A stretch of DNA of 27,037 bases from an uncultured Curvibacter sp. (lineage in GTDB: Bacteria; Pseudomonadota; Gammaproteobacteria; Burkholderiales; Burkholderiaceae): positions 1 to 27,037 of the forward strand of contig CAMLNH010000002.1 in the NCBI GenBank assembly GCA_946481355.1, given 5' to 3'. The position numbers and the translations under genes were made by a program. The notes below the pieces were generated by a model. That model saw only the letters and a program-made list of their open reading frames with translations. It searched no databases and had not been told where the DNA came from. Position 1 is the first letter of the stretch. Each line of letters begins with the position of its first letter. Positions 1 through 10,500 of the stretch are shown here, piece by piece.

Positions 1-1
1 C

Positions 2-1489
2 GCTGTGGGCGTGCAGGCGCTGAACCAGATGAAGGACGCCACGCACACGCCCGTGCCGCAGGGTTTCGCTCCCCAGGGGGGCGACGGCGTGCGCGAGCCC
101 CAACTGTTCCTGGCCAACGGCGGCACGCCCGAAGAAGAGCGCGCGCGGCTGGCCAACCAGACCGCCATGTACGTGCAGGGCGCCCAGGCGGCAGCCGCCA
201 ACCGCCCGCCCGAGCCCACCGCCGCGCCAGCAGCAGCCCCCGCCCCTGCCCAGAGCGAATACGGGCGCCAGATGGCTGCCGTGGGCGGCGCGCTGGCCGA
301 TGGGGCCGCGTGGCTGGCAAAAACTGCCGTCAGCGCCCCGGGCTACGGGTTCAACCGCGGCGATGCGGCCGCCACGCCCGCAGCGCCGACCGCCCCTGCT
401 GCGCCAGCAGCAGCTACATCGCCTGCAGCACCTGCAGCGCCCGCCAACCCCACCGACGCGCGGCTGTCCACCGGCACGCAGCAGGCACCCGCCGGCTTCC
501 AGCCTGTGACCCTGGAGCCTCAACCGATGGGCGATCGCGTGGCCGCGCAGGCCCAGTCCATGGCCACTGGCTCCCGACAGGTCGCCCCTGGCATCTACCG
601 CAACGGCAACAGCTACGGCGACAGCCCCGCCGCCGCGGCAGGTTTCGCGCCTGCCGGTGCGCAGCCCAGTGCGCAGAACATGCAGGCCGCCGACAACTTG
701 GCGGCCACTTCGGCCGCGCGCGGCTTCACCCCTGGCGGCGCTACGGCGCAGCCTGCCGGCGTGGCCGCGCCCGTGGTGCGCACCAGCGTGGACGACTGGC
801 AGACCCGCAAGAACATTGACAACCTGCGCACCAGCGCCTTGAGCATCACCACCAACGGCGGCCGGTTCGACCGCACCCGGGGCAACAACGCGGCGCAGGC
901 CGAATTCCGCGCTGCCGTGCAAGCTGATGCTGCCGCGCGCGGCGCGCAGGCCACGGCCGATGTGGCGGCCATGCAGGCGAATGCTGGCATCCAGCGCGAG
1001 CAGATCCAGCAGGCTGGCGGCATCACGCGCGAGAACATCCAGCAGACGGGCGCCAACGGCCGCGCCGCCGCCGGGTTCAACGTGGACCGCGAGCGCCTGG
1101 GCATTGACCGCTCGCGTGTGGCCAGCGAGAACAGCGCGCGCGAAGTGTCCACGCAGGGCGCCCAGCAGCTGCAGCAGCTGCGCAATGTGCTGGTGGACCC
1201 GAAATCCACGCCCGAGCAGCGCAAGCAGGCCGAGGCCTCCCTGCGAGCCATTGGCGGCCGGCCCGAAGCCGCGAACCGCTACACCGTCGTGCCAGGCGGC
1301 CAGGAGGTCAGCCCGCAGGGCATCGCCTACACCCGCCCATCGCAGGTGATCGACAACCAGACCGGGCAGTTTGTGCAGCAGGCCGCCCCCCAGCAGGCGC
1401 CCCAGGCGCCGCCCGTTGCCGGCAAGGTTTACACCGACGCCAAGGGCAACCGCGCGCGCTGGGACGGCACCAAATACGTACCTGCATAA
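2..1489 (+). CDS. Ala/Pro/Gln-rich virion-type protein, 5' end outside window
   Basis: The reading frame is open to the left edge, so the GTG at position 5 is probably internal and the gene starts upstream. The visible 495 or so residues are dominated by Ala, Pro, Gln and Gly. A helical stretch of about residues 265-400, rich in Gln, Arg and Ala, looks coiled-coil-like. A short motif beginning GF (GFAPQGG, GFQPVTL, GFAPAGA, GFTPGGA) recurs four times, next to low-complexity Pro/Ala linkers. The C-terminus ends in a compact segment (GKVYTDAKGNRARWDG) that I have seen at the ends of phage structural proteins. It lies immediately upstream of the giant polyvalent gene in the same direction, which suggests an internal virion or ejection protein. 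That role is inferred from position and composition only; no enzymatic motif is visible. Confidence 0.75.
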   Translation, partial: AVGVQALNQMKDATHTPVPQGFAPQGGDGVREPQLFLANGGTPEEERARLANQTAMYVQGAQAAAANRPPEPTAAPAAAPAPAQSEYGRQMAAVGGALADGAAWLAKTAVSAPGYGFNRGDAAATPAAPTAPAAPAAATSPAAPAAPANPTDARLSTGTQQAPAGFQPVTLEPQPMGDRVAAQAQSMATGSRQVAPGIYRNGNSYGDSPAAAAGFAPAGAQPSAQNMQAADNLAATSAARGFTPGGATAQPAGVAAPVVRTSVDDWQTRKNIDNLRTSALSITTNGGRFDRTRGNNAAQAEFRAAVQADAAARGAQATADVAAMQANAGIQREQIQQAGGITRENIQQTGANGRAAAGFNVDRERLGIDRSRVASENSAREVSTQGAQQLQQLRNVLVDPKSTPEQRKQAEASLRAIGGRPEAANRYTVVPGGQEVSPQGIAYTRPSQVIDNQTGQFVQQAAPQQAPQAPPVAGKVYTDAKGNRARWDGTKYVPA

Positions 1490-1492
1490 AAA

Positions 1493-1505
1493 GACCCGCA
1501 TAGGG
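1493..1505 (+). promoter_or_regulatory. GACCCGYATAGGG element, copy 1 (candidate phage promoter)
   Basis: The short gap before the giant gene contains GACCCGCATAGGG. The same element, with C changed to T, occurs at 15285-15297, in the gap after the giant gene. The last G lies 35 nt before the ATG at 1541 here and 37 nt before the ATG at 15335 there. The TATAGGG ending recalls the initiation region of T7-type promoters (CTATAGGG), so a phage RNA polymerase promoter is one reading. The CCC-N5-GGG symmetry would also fit a protein-binding or processing site. Confidence 0.4.
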
Positions 1506-1520
1506 CTGGTTTTCTGTCAC

Positions 1521-1540
1521 CCCCCGGGTAAAGTCGGGGG
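1521..1540 (+). other. Stem-loop abutting the giant gene's start codon
   Basis: CCCCCG (1521-1526) and CGGGGG (1535-1540) form a perfect 6-bp inverted repeat around an 8-nt loop. The right arm ends directly at the ATG at 1541. The only purine-rich run near the start is this right arm, with no spacer, so no conventional ribosome binding site is visible. In RNA the hairpin would sit at the initiation site and could modulate translation. A similar arrangement precedes the gene at 15335. Confidence 0.5.
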
Positions 1541-4500
1541 ATGGCTGAATTCGACCCCACCACCGCCCGCCCTGAAGCCGAAGGCTTCGACCCCACCACC
1601 GCAGTTCCAGAAGCACCACCCCCTGCCCGCGGCTTCAAGGGCTGGGCCGGCGATGCCCTTGGGGTTGCCGCTCGCGGCGCCATCAGCGTGCCCGAGGCCG
1701 TGGTGGGATTGGCCGACATCCCCACGGGCGGCGCGGTAGGCAAGTTCCTGGAGAACGAGGGCGGCTCCTTCGGCTTCCGGCCCAAGCAGGCCAAGGAGGC
1801 TGCCAGCCAATTCTTTGACAGCGAGGCGACCACCGCGCAGAACCGCGAGTTCGACGCGGCTGACGGCTTTGTGGACAAGGCCAAGGTGGTGCTGCAGAAC
1901 CCCACCATGATCGGCCGCGCCGTGGCCGAGTCGGTTCCATCCATGGTTGCCGGCGGCGTGGCCGCACGTGGCCTGCAGACGGCTGCCAAAGTGGGCCCCG
2001 TCCTGGCCGGCGCCCTGGGCGAGGGAGCTGTGGCGGCTGGCTCTGCCGCTGAGCAGATCCGCCAGGAGACGGCGGACGGTCGCCTGACGCCGACCCAGGC
2101 CGGGCTGGCCGCCGCCACCGGTGTCGCAACCGCAGGGTTCGGCGCGCTGGGCGGCAAGGTGGCCAACAAGCTGAGCATCGGCGATGCCGACACCATGCTG
2201 GCCCAGGGCGCCAAGGGCATTGCCAAGGCCGATGCTGACGCAGCGGCGCGCGCCGCCACGAACCCCCTGGTGCAGCAGCAGGCCGTCAAGAGCATCCCCC
2301 GCCAGGTGATCGAGGGCGCGATCGCCGAAGGCTTCCTGGAAGAGCTCCCGCAATCGGTGGCCGAGCAGGTTTTCCAGAATCTGGCGCTGGGCCAGGACTG
2401 GTTGAAGGACGTGGACGGCGCGGCCGTCATGGGGCTGCTGACCGGCGGCGCCATGGGCGGCGGCGCAGCGGGCTACCGCGCGGCAACCCGCCCCACCATC
2501 AGCGACGCCGACGTGCAGCGCACTGCCGATGCCCGCGTGGGCCGCGAGCAGGCTGCTGCTGCCGAAGAAAACGCAGGCCTCGCCCGCATGCGGCAGGCGT
2601 TCAACGCCCAGCTGGACGCCGCCAGCAAAGCTGCGCCGGTGCTGGACGAAGGCGCCCTGCAGGCGGCTGGCGTGCCGCGCGCTGTGCCCAAGCCCGTGCT
2701 GGACCTGCAGCAGCTGGACCGAGGCCTCGCCGACATGCCGCCATCCGCGCGCATGGGCTTGGACCCCGCAGCCGGGCCAATGTCTGGCGCCGCCGCCCTG
2801 GCGGTTGACACTGGCGTGACCGATGGCCTGCAGCAGGCCGCGGCGGCCGAGGCGCAGCAGCAGCAGGAGGGCGAGCAGGCCAAGCAGGCCCAGGCCCAGG
2901 CCGAAGAGATGGCCGCCAGCATGGAAAAGGCCGCCGCCGCTGGCCGCAAAGCAGCCGTTGAGGGGCAGCGCCGGATTGACCTGACCACCGGCGAGCTCCT
3001 GGAGCCCGACACCATCCAGAACTGGACCGACGAGCAGCTGGCCAACACCTTCCGCGGCGCCCAGAACAAGGGCGTGCGCATGCAGATGGCCAAGGAGCTG
3101 TCCCGCCGCCGCGCCGAGGCGCTGCAGCGCGAGCTGGCCGACGAGCAGTCGGCACCTGAACCCACCGCCCCCGGCCTGGATGCCGGGTTTGCCAGCGTCA
3201 CCGAAGACGCTGGTACCCTCATTGATGAAGGAACCAATGGCCGCACCACGCCTACGAACCCTGGAACGCAAGCAGCGCCAGCGCGCGCAGCGAAAGGCCC
3301 GGCGCGCGCCCCAGCAGCTGGAGATGGATCTGACGATGCCGGCGCCACCTGGACGCGCACGCCGACCGCCGAGCGCGAAGCCATCCTGGCCCGAGCAGAG
3401 GGCCTGAAGCCGATCCAGCGCAAGATGCTGAAGCGGGTGCCGTGGGCGGACATGAACCCCAGCATCCAGAAATCGCTGGCAAATGCCATTGCAAATCCTG
3501 GCCCAGCGGTTGCTCAACAAGCGCAGACAGCTACTAAAACAGTAGCAAAAGCACCGACCACGGCAGCAGAAAAGGCGGGCGTCACCATCGTGGAAGTCGA
3601 AGACGGTTTCGACGCCATAAAGGACGGCAAGCGCGTGGGCCGCCTGCGGGACAACCTGCCGCGCGGCGCCGCACAGCAGCTGAACGAAGATGCCAGCGTT
3701 GATATCGTGAAGGTGGACGATGAGGTGAAGGGTACGGGCGTAGGCTCTGCGCTCTACGACGCCTTCAATGAAAAGCACGGCGGCCGGATCACCCCATCGG
3801 GCAAGACCTCGAAGGACGCATGGAACCTGTGGAAGCGCAAGTTCCCCGAGCGGGTGGAGGCTTTCGTGCAGGCTGAGGCCGAGCGCATCCGCGACGGTGC
3901 ATCCCCATCCCTGGTGCTTGGCAACATCACGGACCCCGACATTGCCACCCGCGTGCAGGAAGCCGCGGCTGCAGCGCCATCCGGCGCGGTGGACGCCGCC
4001 GCCGCCGATGCGGCCATGTCCCCCAAGAACGACCGCCCCGAGCCCACCCAGGCCCAGCGCGAGGCCGGCAACTACAAGAAGGGCCACGTCGTCATCAACG
4101 GCCTGGACATCAGCATCGAGACGCCAGCCGGCACGCGCCGCCGCCCCGAGTGGCCACCGCTCAAGGACCACTACGGCTACTTCAAGGGCACCGTGGGCGT
4201 GGACAAAGACCACGTGGACGTGTTCCTGACCGACCGCGCCGAGGACACCAGCCTGCCGGTGTTCGTGGTGGACCAGAACAACAAGGACGGATCGCTGGAC
4301 GAGCACAAGGTCATCATGGGCGCCACCGACGAGGCGAACGCCCGCGAGGTGTACCTGCGCAACTACGCCAAGGGCTGGACCGGCCTGGGCGGAATCGCGC
4401 AGATGACGCAGGACGAATTCAAGGCATGGGTGTTCGACAGCGCCAAGACGAAAAAGCGTGTAGGTCTTTACCAGCAAGCGCAAGCAGCTACAGAAAATGT

Positions 4501-7500
4501 AGCAACACCCGGCGCCATCGTGGAGCACGTCACCGGCCGCGGCAAGACGCTGCGCGGCGTGGTGCGCACTGACCTGACGAAGGAGCAGGCCCAGGCCATC
4601 GACGAATACACGTTCAAGAAGGATGACGGCTGGTTTATCCGCGAAAAATACCTGGAAAATCAGGCTCCAGCGCTGAACAGCAAAGCGCCGGCAGCTACTA
4701 AAAATGTAGCGCAACCGCCGGCGCCGAAAGCTGCGCCGCGCCCAGCGCCAGCCCCGGCGCCGGCAACTGTCTCTGGAATAAAGCGGGGTGTTGTCGTGAC
4801 CGAAATAGGTAGGGATGGTCTTTCCGAGGCAGAGCGCGCTGCAGGCAAGGTCCCACTTACCGACCGCGTGACGCCCACCACCCAGCGCGAGGCCCTGGAG
4901 GCATTGGAAGCCGGCAAGGTGCTGGTGAAAGACTCTGGCACCGAGTTCGAGCAGGACGTGTGGATCGCCGAAGAAGGCAAGGGCTGGGTGGTCAAGAGCC
5001 GCGAGAAGGGTGCGCGCGCCACGTTCACCAAAGGCCCTGTTGGCCCAGATCGTCAGTGGGGCTGGGGCAAGGGTGATGCCGCACGCAAGGCCATCGAGGG
5101 CATGGAATTTGGCGTCAGTGCGACGCCCGCCGCGCCTGCCCCCACCTCAAATACAGGCCCGGTTACTTCGCTTTTCACTGGCGCACCAGACCCCAAAAAC
5201 AGCGGCAGCATGGAGTCGCTGGAGGGTTTCAAGCCCGGCGACGTAGTGGACGTTCCGAGCCGCACCATTGGTCGTAGCACCATCGAGGCGGTATTCCGGC
5301 GGAAGATGGCTGGATTTGATCCCGAGCCCATGGCGCGCCTCATTGCGGCGGATGGCAAGCGGTTGGATGTCGCTATTTCTGAAATCAGGCTTGCGGAAGA
5401 GCCTGTGGCCGCGCCCGCACCAGCCAAGCCGAAGGTGAACCCGGCGCAGGCCCGCGCCAAGGCCGACCTGATGGCCGCCCTGGCCGACCTGGGCGACATC
5501 CTGGGCAAGAACGGGCGCATGAACATCGTGCCCGAGCAGGAACAAAAGCTCCTGCCCGTGCTCACGCGCCTGCTTGACGCGGCATTCCGCCTGGGGTATC
5601 ACAAGTTCAAGGATTCTGCGAAGTTCGCCCTGGACCAGATCCGCACGAACCTGGGCGACGAGGCTGCCGACGCGCTGACGCTGGACCACCTGCAGGGGGC
5701 CTACATCGGCATGGCCGGCGGGAAGAAGGGCGCGGACACCAAGCGCACGGTGATCGACGTTGAAACCAAGGCCGAGATTGAAGCCCATGAGGCTGTGGCC
5801 GAGGATGACGCCACCGAGGCACCAGCGCCAGCCCCCGAGGTATCCGAAAAGGAGCGCTGGCTCAATTCCGTGGCTGACATGAATCGCATGTCGGGTCAGT
5901 TCGGCGCGCAGATCGACGGCATTGCCAACGGCCGCCTGAGCATTGTTGGCAACCCCAACGCCACGAAGCAAGGCAAGGCGCTCATGGCCGCGGTGGATGA
6001 AGCCCGCCGAGCTGGCGCCACCACCGAGGAAATTGCAGCGGCTGCCACCGGCAAGGAATCCGAGGTGGCCAAGCCCACCGGCGCCACACTGAAGGCCGCG
6101 CTCGCCGCCGAGGTGGAAGCCGGGCGCATGCCCAAGGACAACCCGGCGCTGAAGAAACTGGTGGAGTCCTATGACGGCGCGCCGGCCACGCCCGCGCGCA
6201 TGAAAGAAGCGCAGGAGGCTCTGGAAGCTGTCATCGTGGACCGCGCGCGTGCCATCGTGCAGAAGAACCGCAGCGAGGGGCCGAAGACCACCTTTGCGAT
6301 CTTGGGCCGCCTGTACGAGTCGCAGCCGTTGCTGAACGTGCGCACCAGCACCAGCATCGAGAACCAAGCCTACAGCACCCCCGCGCCGCTGGCGTACCTG
6401 GCGTCGCGCCTGGCCGGCATCGACGCCAACACGACGGTGCTAGAGCCCACTGCGGGCAACGGCATGCTGCTGATCGGCGCCGACCCGGCCAAGGCGATCG
6501 CCAACGAACTGAACCCCGAGCGCGCCGCCGAGCTGCGCGCGCAGGGATTCGCACGTGTGACCGAGCGGGATGCGGTTGAGCGCGTCACCCCCCTGTCGGT
6601 CGATGCGGTCATCACGAATCCCCCGTTCGGCTCCATCAAAGACGCCAACGGCAAGACCACCAAGGTGAAGGTGGACGGCTACAGCCTAGGCCAGATTGAC
6701 CACCTGATTGCCGCCCGGGCACTGGAAGCCATGAAAGACGACGGGCGCGCCGTGCTGATCCTGGGGGCGAACAAGGTGCCCGGCGGCATCAGCAACGATG
6801 ACCTTGTGTTCTTCAACTGGCTCTACAGCCACTACGACGTGCGCGGGCACTTTGAGGCCGATGGGAAGCTCTACCAGCGGCAGGGGGCCGGCTGGCCGGT
6901 GCGTGTCATCACGATCGCCGGGCGCAAGGCCTCGAAAAACGTATCTCCAGCGAGCGGCACGGTGCCGCGAGTGGACACATGGGAAGAAGTCTATGACCAG
7001 TACGAACGCAGCATGGCTGCCAGCGGGCCCGTTGACCCCCTCGCAGCGGAAAGCGCTGGCCGTGCAAACGGCATCGAAGCCAAACCCCTCACTGCACCGC
7101 AGCCTGCTGGCCCAGCGCCTGCAGCAGCTGGTGGACGAGAGCCCGCAGGCGGCGCGGCAAGCCCTGGAGCTGTCGCAGGAGGAAGCCCCCGAGCTGTGGG
7201 AAATCGCGGAGAACGCGAGCCCGCCGCAGTGGGGGCAGGCCCTGGCCAGCAGCGAGGCGTTCAACCGCCTGCTGTCGCTGGTGGACTGGAGCCAGACCGG
7301 CAGCGTGCTGGAGAGCCTGCCCGAGCAATCGCTGTCGGAGATCCTGGAAACGGTGGCGTAGCCGACAACGAGTTCCAAGTCGCCTACGTGGCGCGCAGCG
7401 AACGCAAGGACGCTGGCGTGCTGATCCCGCGCAACATGGCCGACCCCACGCAGGCTGCGCTGAACCGCCTGGAAGACGCCGTGGGCAGCATCGACGAGTT

Positions 7501-10500
7501 CGCGGCCAAGGAGTTGGGCTACCTCAGCACCAGCGCGCTGCACAACGCCCTCATGGGCCTGCAGATCGACTCGGTGGCTTCGGCCATCTACCAGATCAAA
7601 GCCGGCAAGGGCACGATCATTGCCGACCAGACCGGCATCGGGAAGGGACGGCAGGCCGCGGCCATCATCCGCTGGGCCGTGCGCAACGGGAAAACCCCGG
7701 TGTTCGTCACCGTCAAGCCGAGCCTGTTCACCGATATGTTCGGGGACTTGGCCGACATCGGCACCGACGACGTGGCGCCGTTCATCATGAATGTGGACGA
7801 GTCCATCAAGGGACAGGGCGGCGAGCGCCTGTTTGCCAACAAGGCCACCACCCACCGCCGCGCAATCCAGCAGATCGCCGAAACCGGCCAGCTGCCAGAC
7901 GGCCGCAACGCGGTGTTCATGACCTACTCGCAGATCAACGTGGCGAACGCCCAGCGCACGGCGATCGAGGCGCTTGCGCCCAATGCAGTGTTCATCCTGG
8001 ACGAGAGCCACAACGCGGGCGGCGACTCGGCGACCGGCGCATTCATCCGCGGTGTGCTGGACCAGGGCCAGGGCGTCACCTACCTGTCGGCCACCTACGC
8101 AAAGCGCCCCGACAACATGCCGGTTTACTTCAAGACCGACATCGGCGAGGCCGTGGCCGACGATGCGACGCTGATGGAAGCCATGTCGGCGGGCGGCCTG
8201 CCGCTGCAGACCGTGGTGGCCAACAACCTCGTGAAGGCCGGCCAAATGTTCCGGCGCGAGCGCTCCTACGACGGCGTGAACATCGCCAACGTGACCGACA
8301 CGCCGAAGCGCGCGGAGCACGAGAAGCTGTCGGACGCCGCGACCAGCGCTCTGCGCGAAATCGTGGCCGCTGATGGCATGTTCCACAACATCTACGTCAA
8401 GGCCCGCCAGGAAGAGGCCAAGCAGGAAGGTGCGCGCATGCTGGACATGGCCGGCAACCAGGCCAGCCAGAGCGTGAACCACACCGAGTTTTCCAGCGTG
8501 GTGCACAACTTCGTGCGCCAGATGCTGCTGGGACTGAAGGCTCAGACCGCTGCCGAAGAGGCCGTGGCATCGCTCAAGCGCGGCGAAAAGCCGCTGATCG
8601 CCGTGGAGAACACCATGGGATCGTTCCTGGCGGAATACGCCGAGAACAACGGCATCCGGCCGGGCGCCCCGCTGGGCAACTTCGACTACCGCACAGTGCT
8701 GTCCCGCGCGCTGGAGCGCACGCGCTACATCGTCATGCAGGACTCGAAGGGCGACAAGACCAAGATTTTTGTGAGTCTGGACGAGTTGGACGGCAAGACC
8801 CGCGAGGCCTACGACCGCGCGCAGGCGGTCATCGACAGCCTTGACATCGACATCCCGGTGTCGCCCATCGACTGGATGCGCTATCACATCACCAAGGCCG
8901 GGTACAGCGTGGCCGAAATCACCGGCCGCAACCTGTCCGTGGACTATTCCGGCAAGCGCCCCGTGCTGTCGGCTATCGACCAGCAGGAGCAGCGCGACAA
9001 GGTGGAAACCACCCGGCGCTTCAACGACGGCCGCCTGGACGCCGTGATCCTGAACGTGGCCGGTTCCACTGGCATCAGCCTGCACGCCAGCGAGAAGTTC
9101 GCTGACCGCCGGCAGCGCCACATGATCGTTGCCCAGCCCGCGCAGGACATCAACATCTTCATGCAGATGCTGGGCCGCATCCACCGCACCGGGCAGGTGG
9201 CGCTACCCAAATACACCATCCTGGGGGTTGATCTGCCGGCCGAGAAGCGCCCGATGGCGCTGACCGCCGACAAGATGAAGTCGCTGAATGCGAACACCAG
9301 CAGCAACACCGAGAGCGCCACCAGCGTGCAGGCCGTGTCGCTGCTCAACAAATACGGCGACCAGGTGGTAGCGCAGTACCTGGACAGCAACCTGGAGCTG
9401 GCGCGCGCGCTGGGCATCGACACGCCGCTGGACAGCGAGGGCAACGCCACCGAAGAGGACATGGCCCGTAAGGCCACGGGCCGGCTGGCGCTGATGCCTG
9501 TAAAGGTGCAGCAGGATTTCTACGACGAAGTGGAAGACCAGTACCGAAACCTCATCAACTACCTGAACGAGACAAACCAGAACGACCTGGAGCCCCGCAC
9601 GTTCGACTTTGACGCCAAGGAAACCAGCTCGCAGGTGCTTTTCGAGGGCGAGAACCCGGCCACGCCATTCGGCGAGGACGCCATCTACGGGGAGTACAGC
9701 ATCAAGGCGCAGGGCAAGCCCATGACGCCCGCCGAAATCAAGGCGGCCATCGCCGAGCACCTGGAGGGCAAGACCTTCCAGCAGCACGCCCAGGCCCTGA
9801 TTGACCGTCTAGACCCCGACCTGGAGCGCTACCTGCTGAAGCTGGACGACGCCGGCCGGGAGCAGGCGCTGAACCAGGCGCGCGCCATGCGCCAGTACAT
9901 CGCGGACCACGCCATCGGGGCCATGTTCCGTGTGCAGGTTAGCGAGGAAACCTACAACGCCGTCGTGACCAACATCCGCAGCACGCACAAGTCCAACGGG
10001 AATCCCTACGCCGCGTCGAAACTGCAAATCACGATCGCCTTGAATGGCTCCTTGCGCAGCCTGACCGTGCCGGCCACCCAGTTCAAGATGATCGAGGTGT
10101 CGGCCATGGGCCGCCGCTACAGCATCGAATCGACGTTCCAGCAGGGGCTGCAGACCGAGCGCGAGACGGCCAAGATCATCACCGGCAACCTCCTGGCCGC
10201 CTACGGCGAGCTCAAGGGCGTGCGCGGCACCATCATCTCCTTCACCAAGAGCGACGGCACCAGCGACCAGGGCATCCTGCTGCCCAAGGGCTTCAACGTG
10301 AAGGCGAATACGCAGGGTGACTATCGGTTCCGCACCGGCGCCGAGGCCTATGCGTTCCTGATGAACAGCACGGACAAGAACATCGACAAGCTGGGCATCA
10401 GCACCCGCGACCAGGCGGTGCGCGTGGTGCCCGTGGGCGCGGCCGTGACCATCCGTGTGCCGAAGTCCAAGGCCCGGGGCGCCAAGTTCTTCCTGGACAA

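Noticed and set aside
5..7. GTG as true start of the first gene
   Set aside because: The frame is open to the left edge and there is no ribosome binding site in view.
310..819. Alternative + frame in the first gene
   Set aside because: Arg/Cys/His-rich with no coding signature or ribosome binding site.
1517..4714. Long antisense frame, 1065 codons
   Set aside because: It is the mirror of G/C-biased codons in the giant gene. Its sequence is Gly/Ala/Leu/His/Val-rich without recognisable motifs, while the + strand has clear domains.
6798..6992. Upstream extension of the nested +1 ORF
   Set aside because: The Ser/Thr/Arg/Cys-rich sequence looks like a shadow of the methyltransferase; coding quality begins after 6993.
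6686..9184. Antisense frame of 832 codons opposite methyltransferase and helicase
   Set aside because: A codon-bias shadow; sense strand motifs NPPF, Walker A and DESH are intact in this interval.
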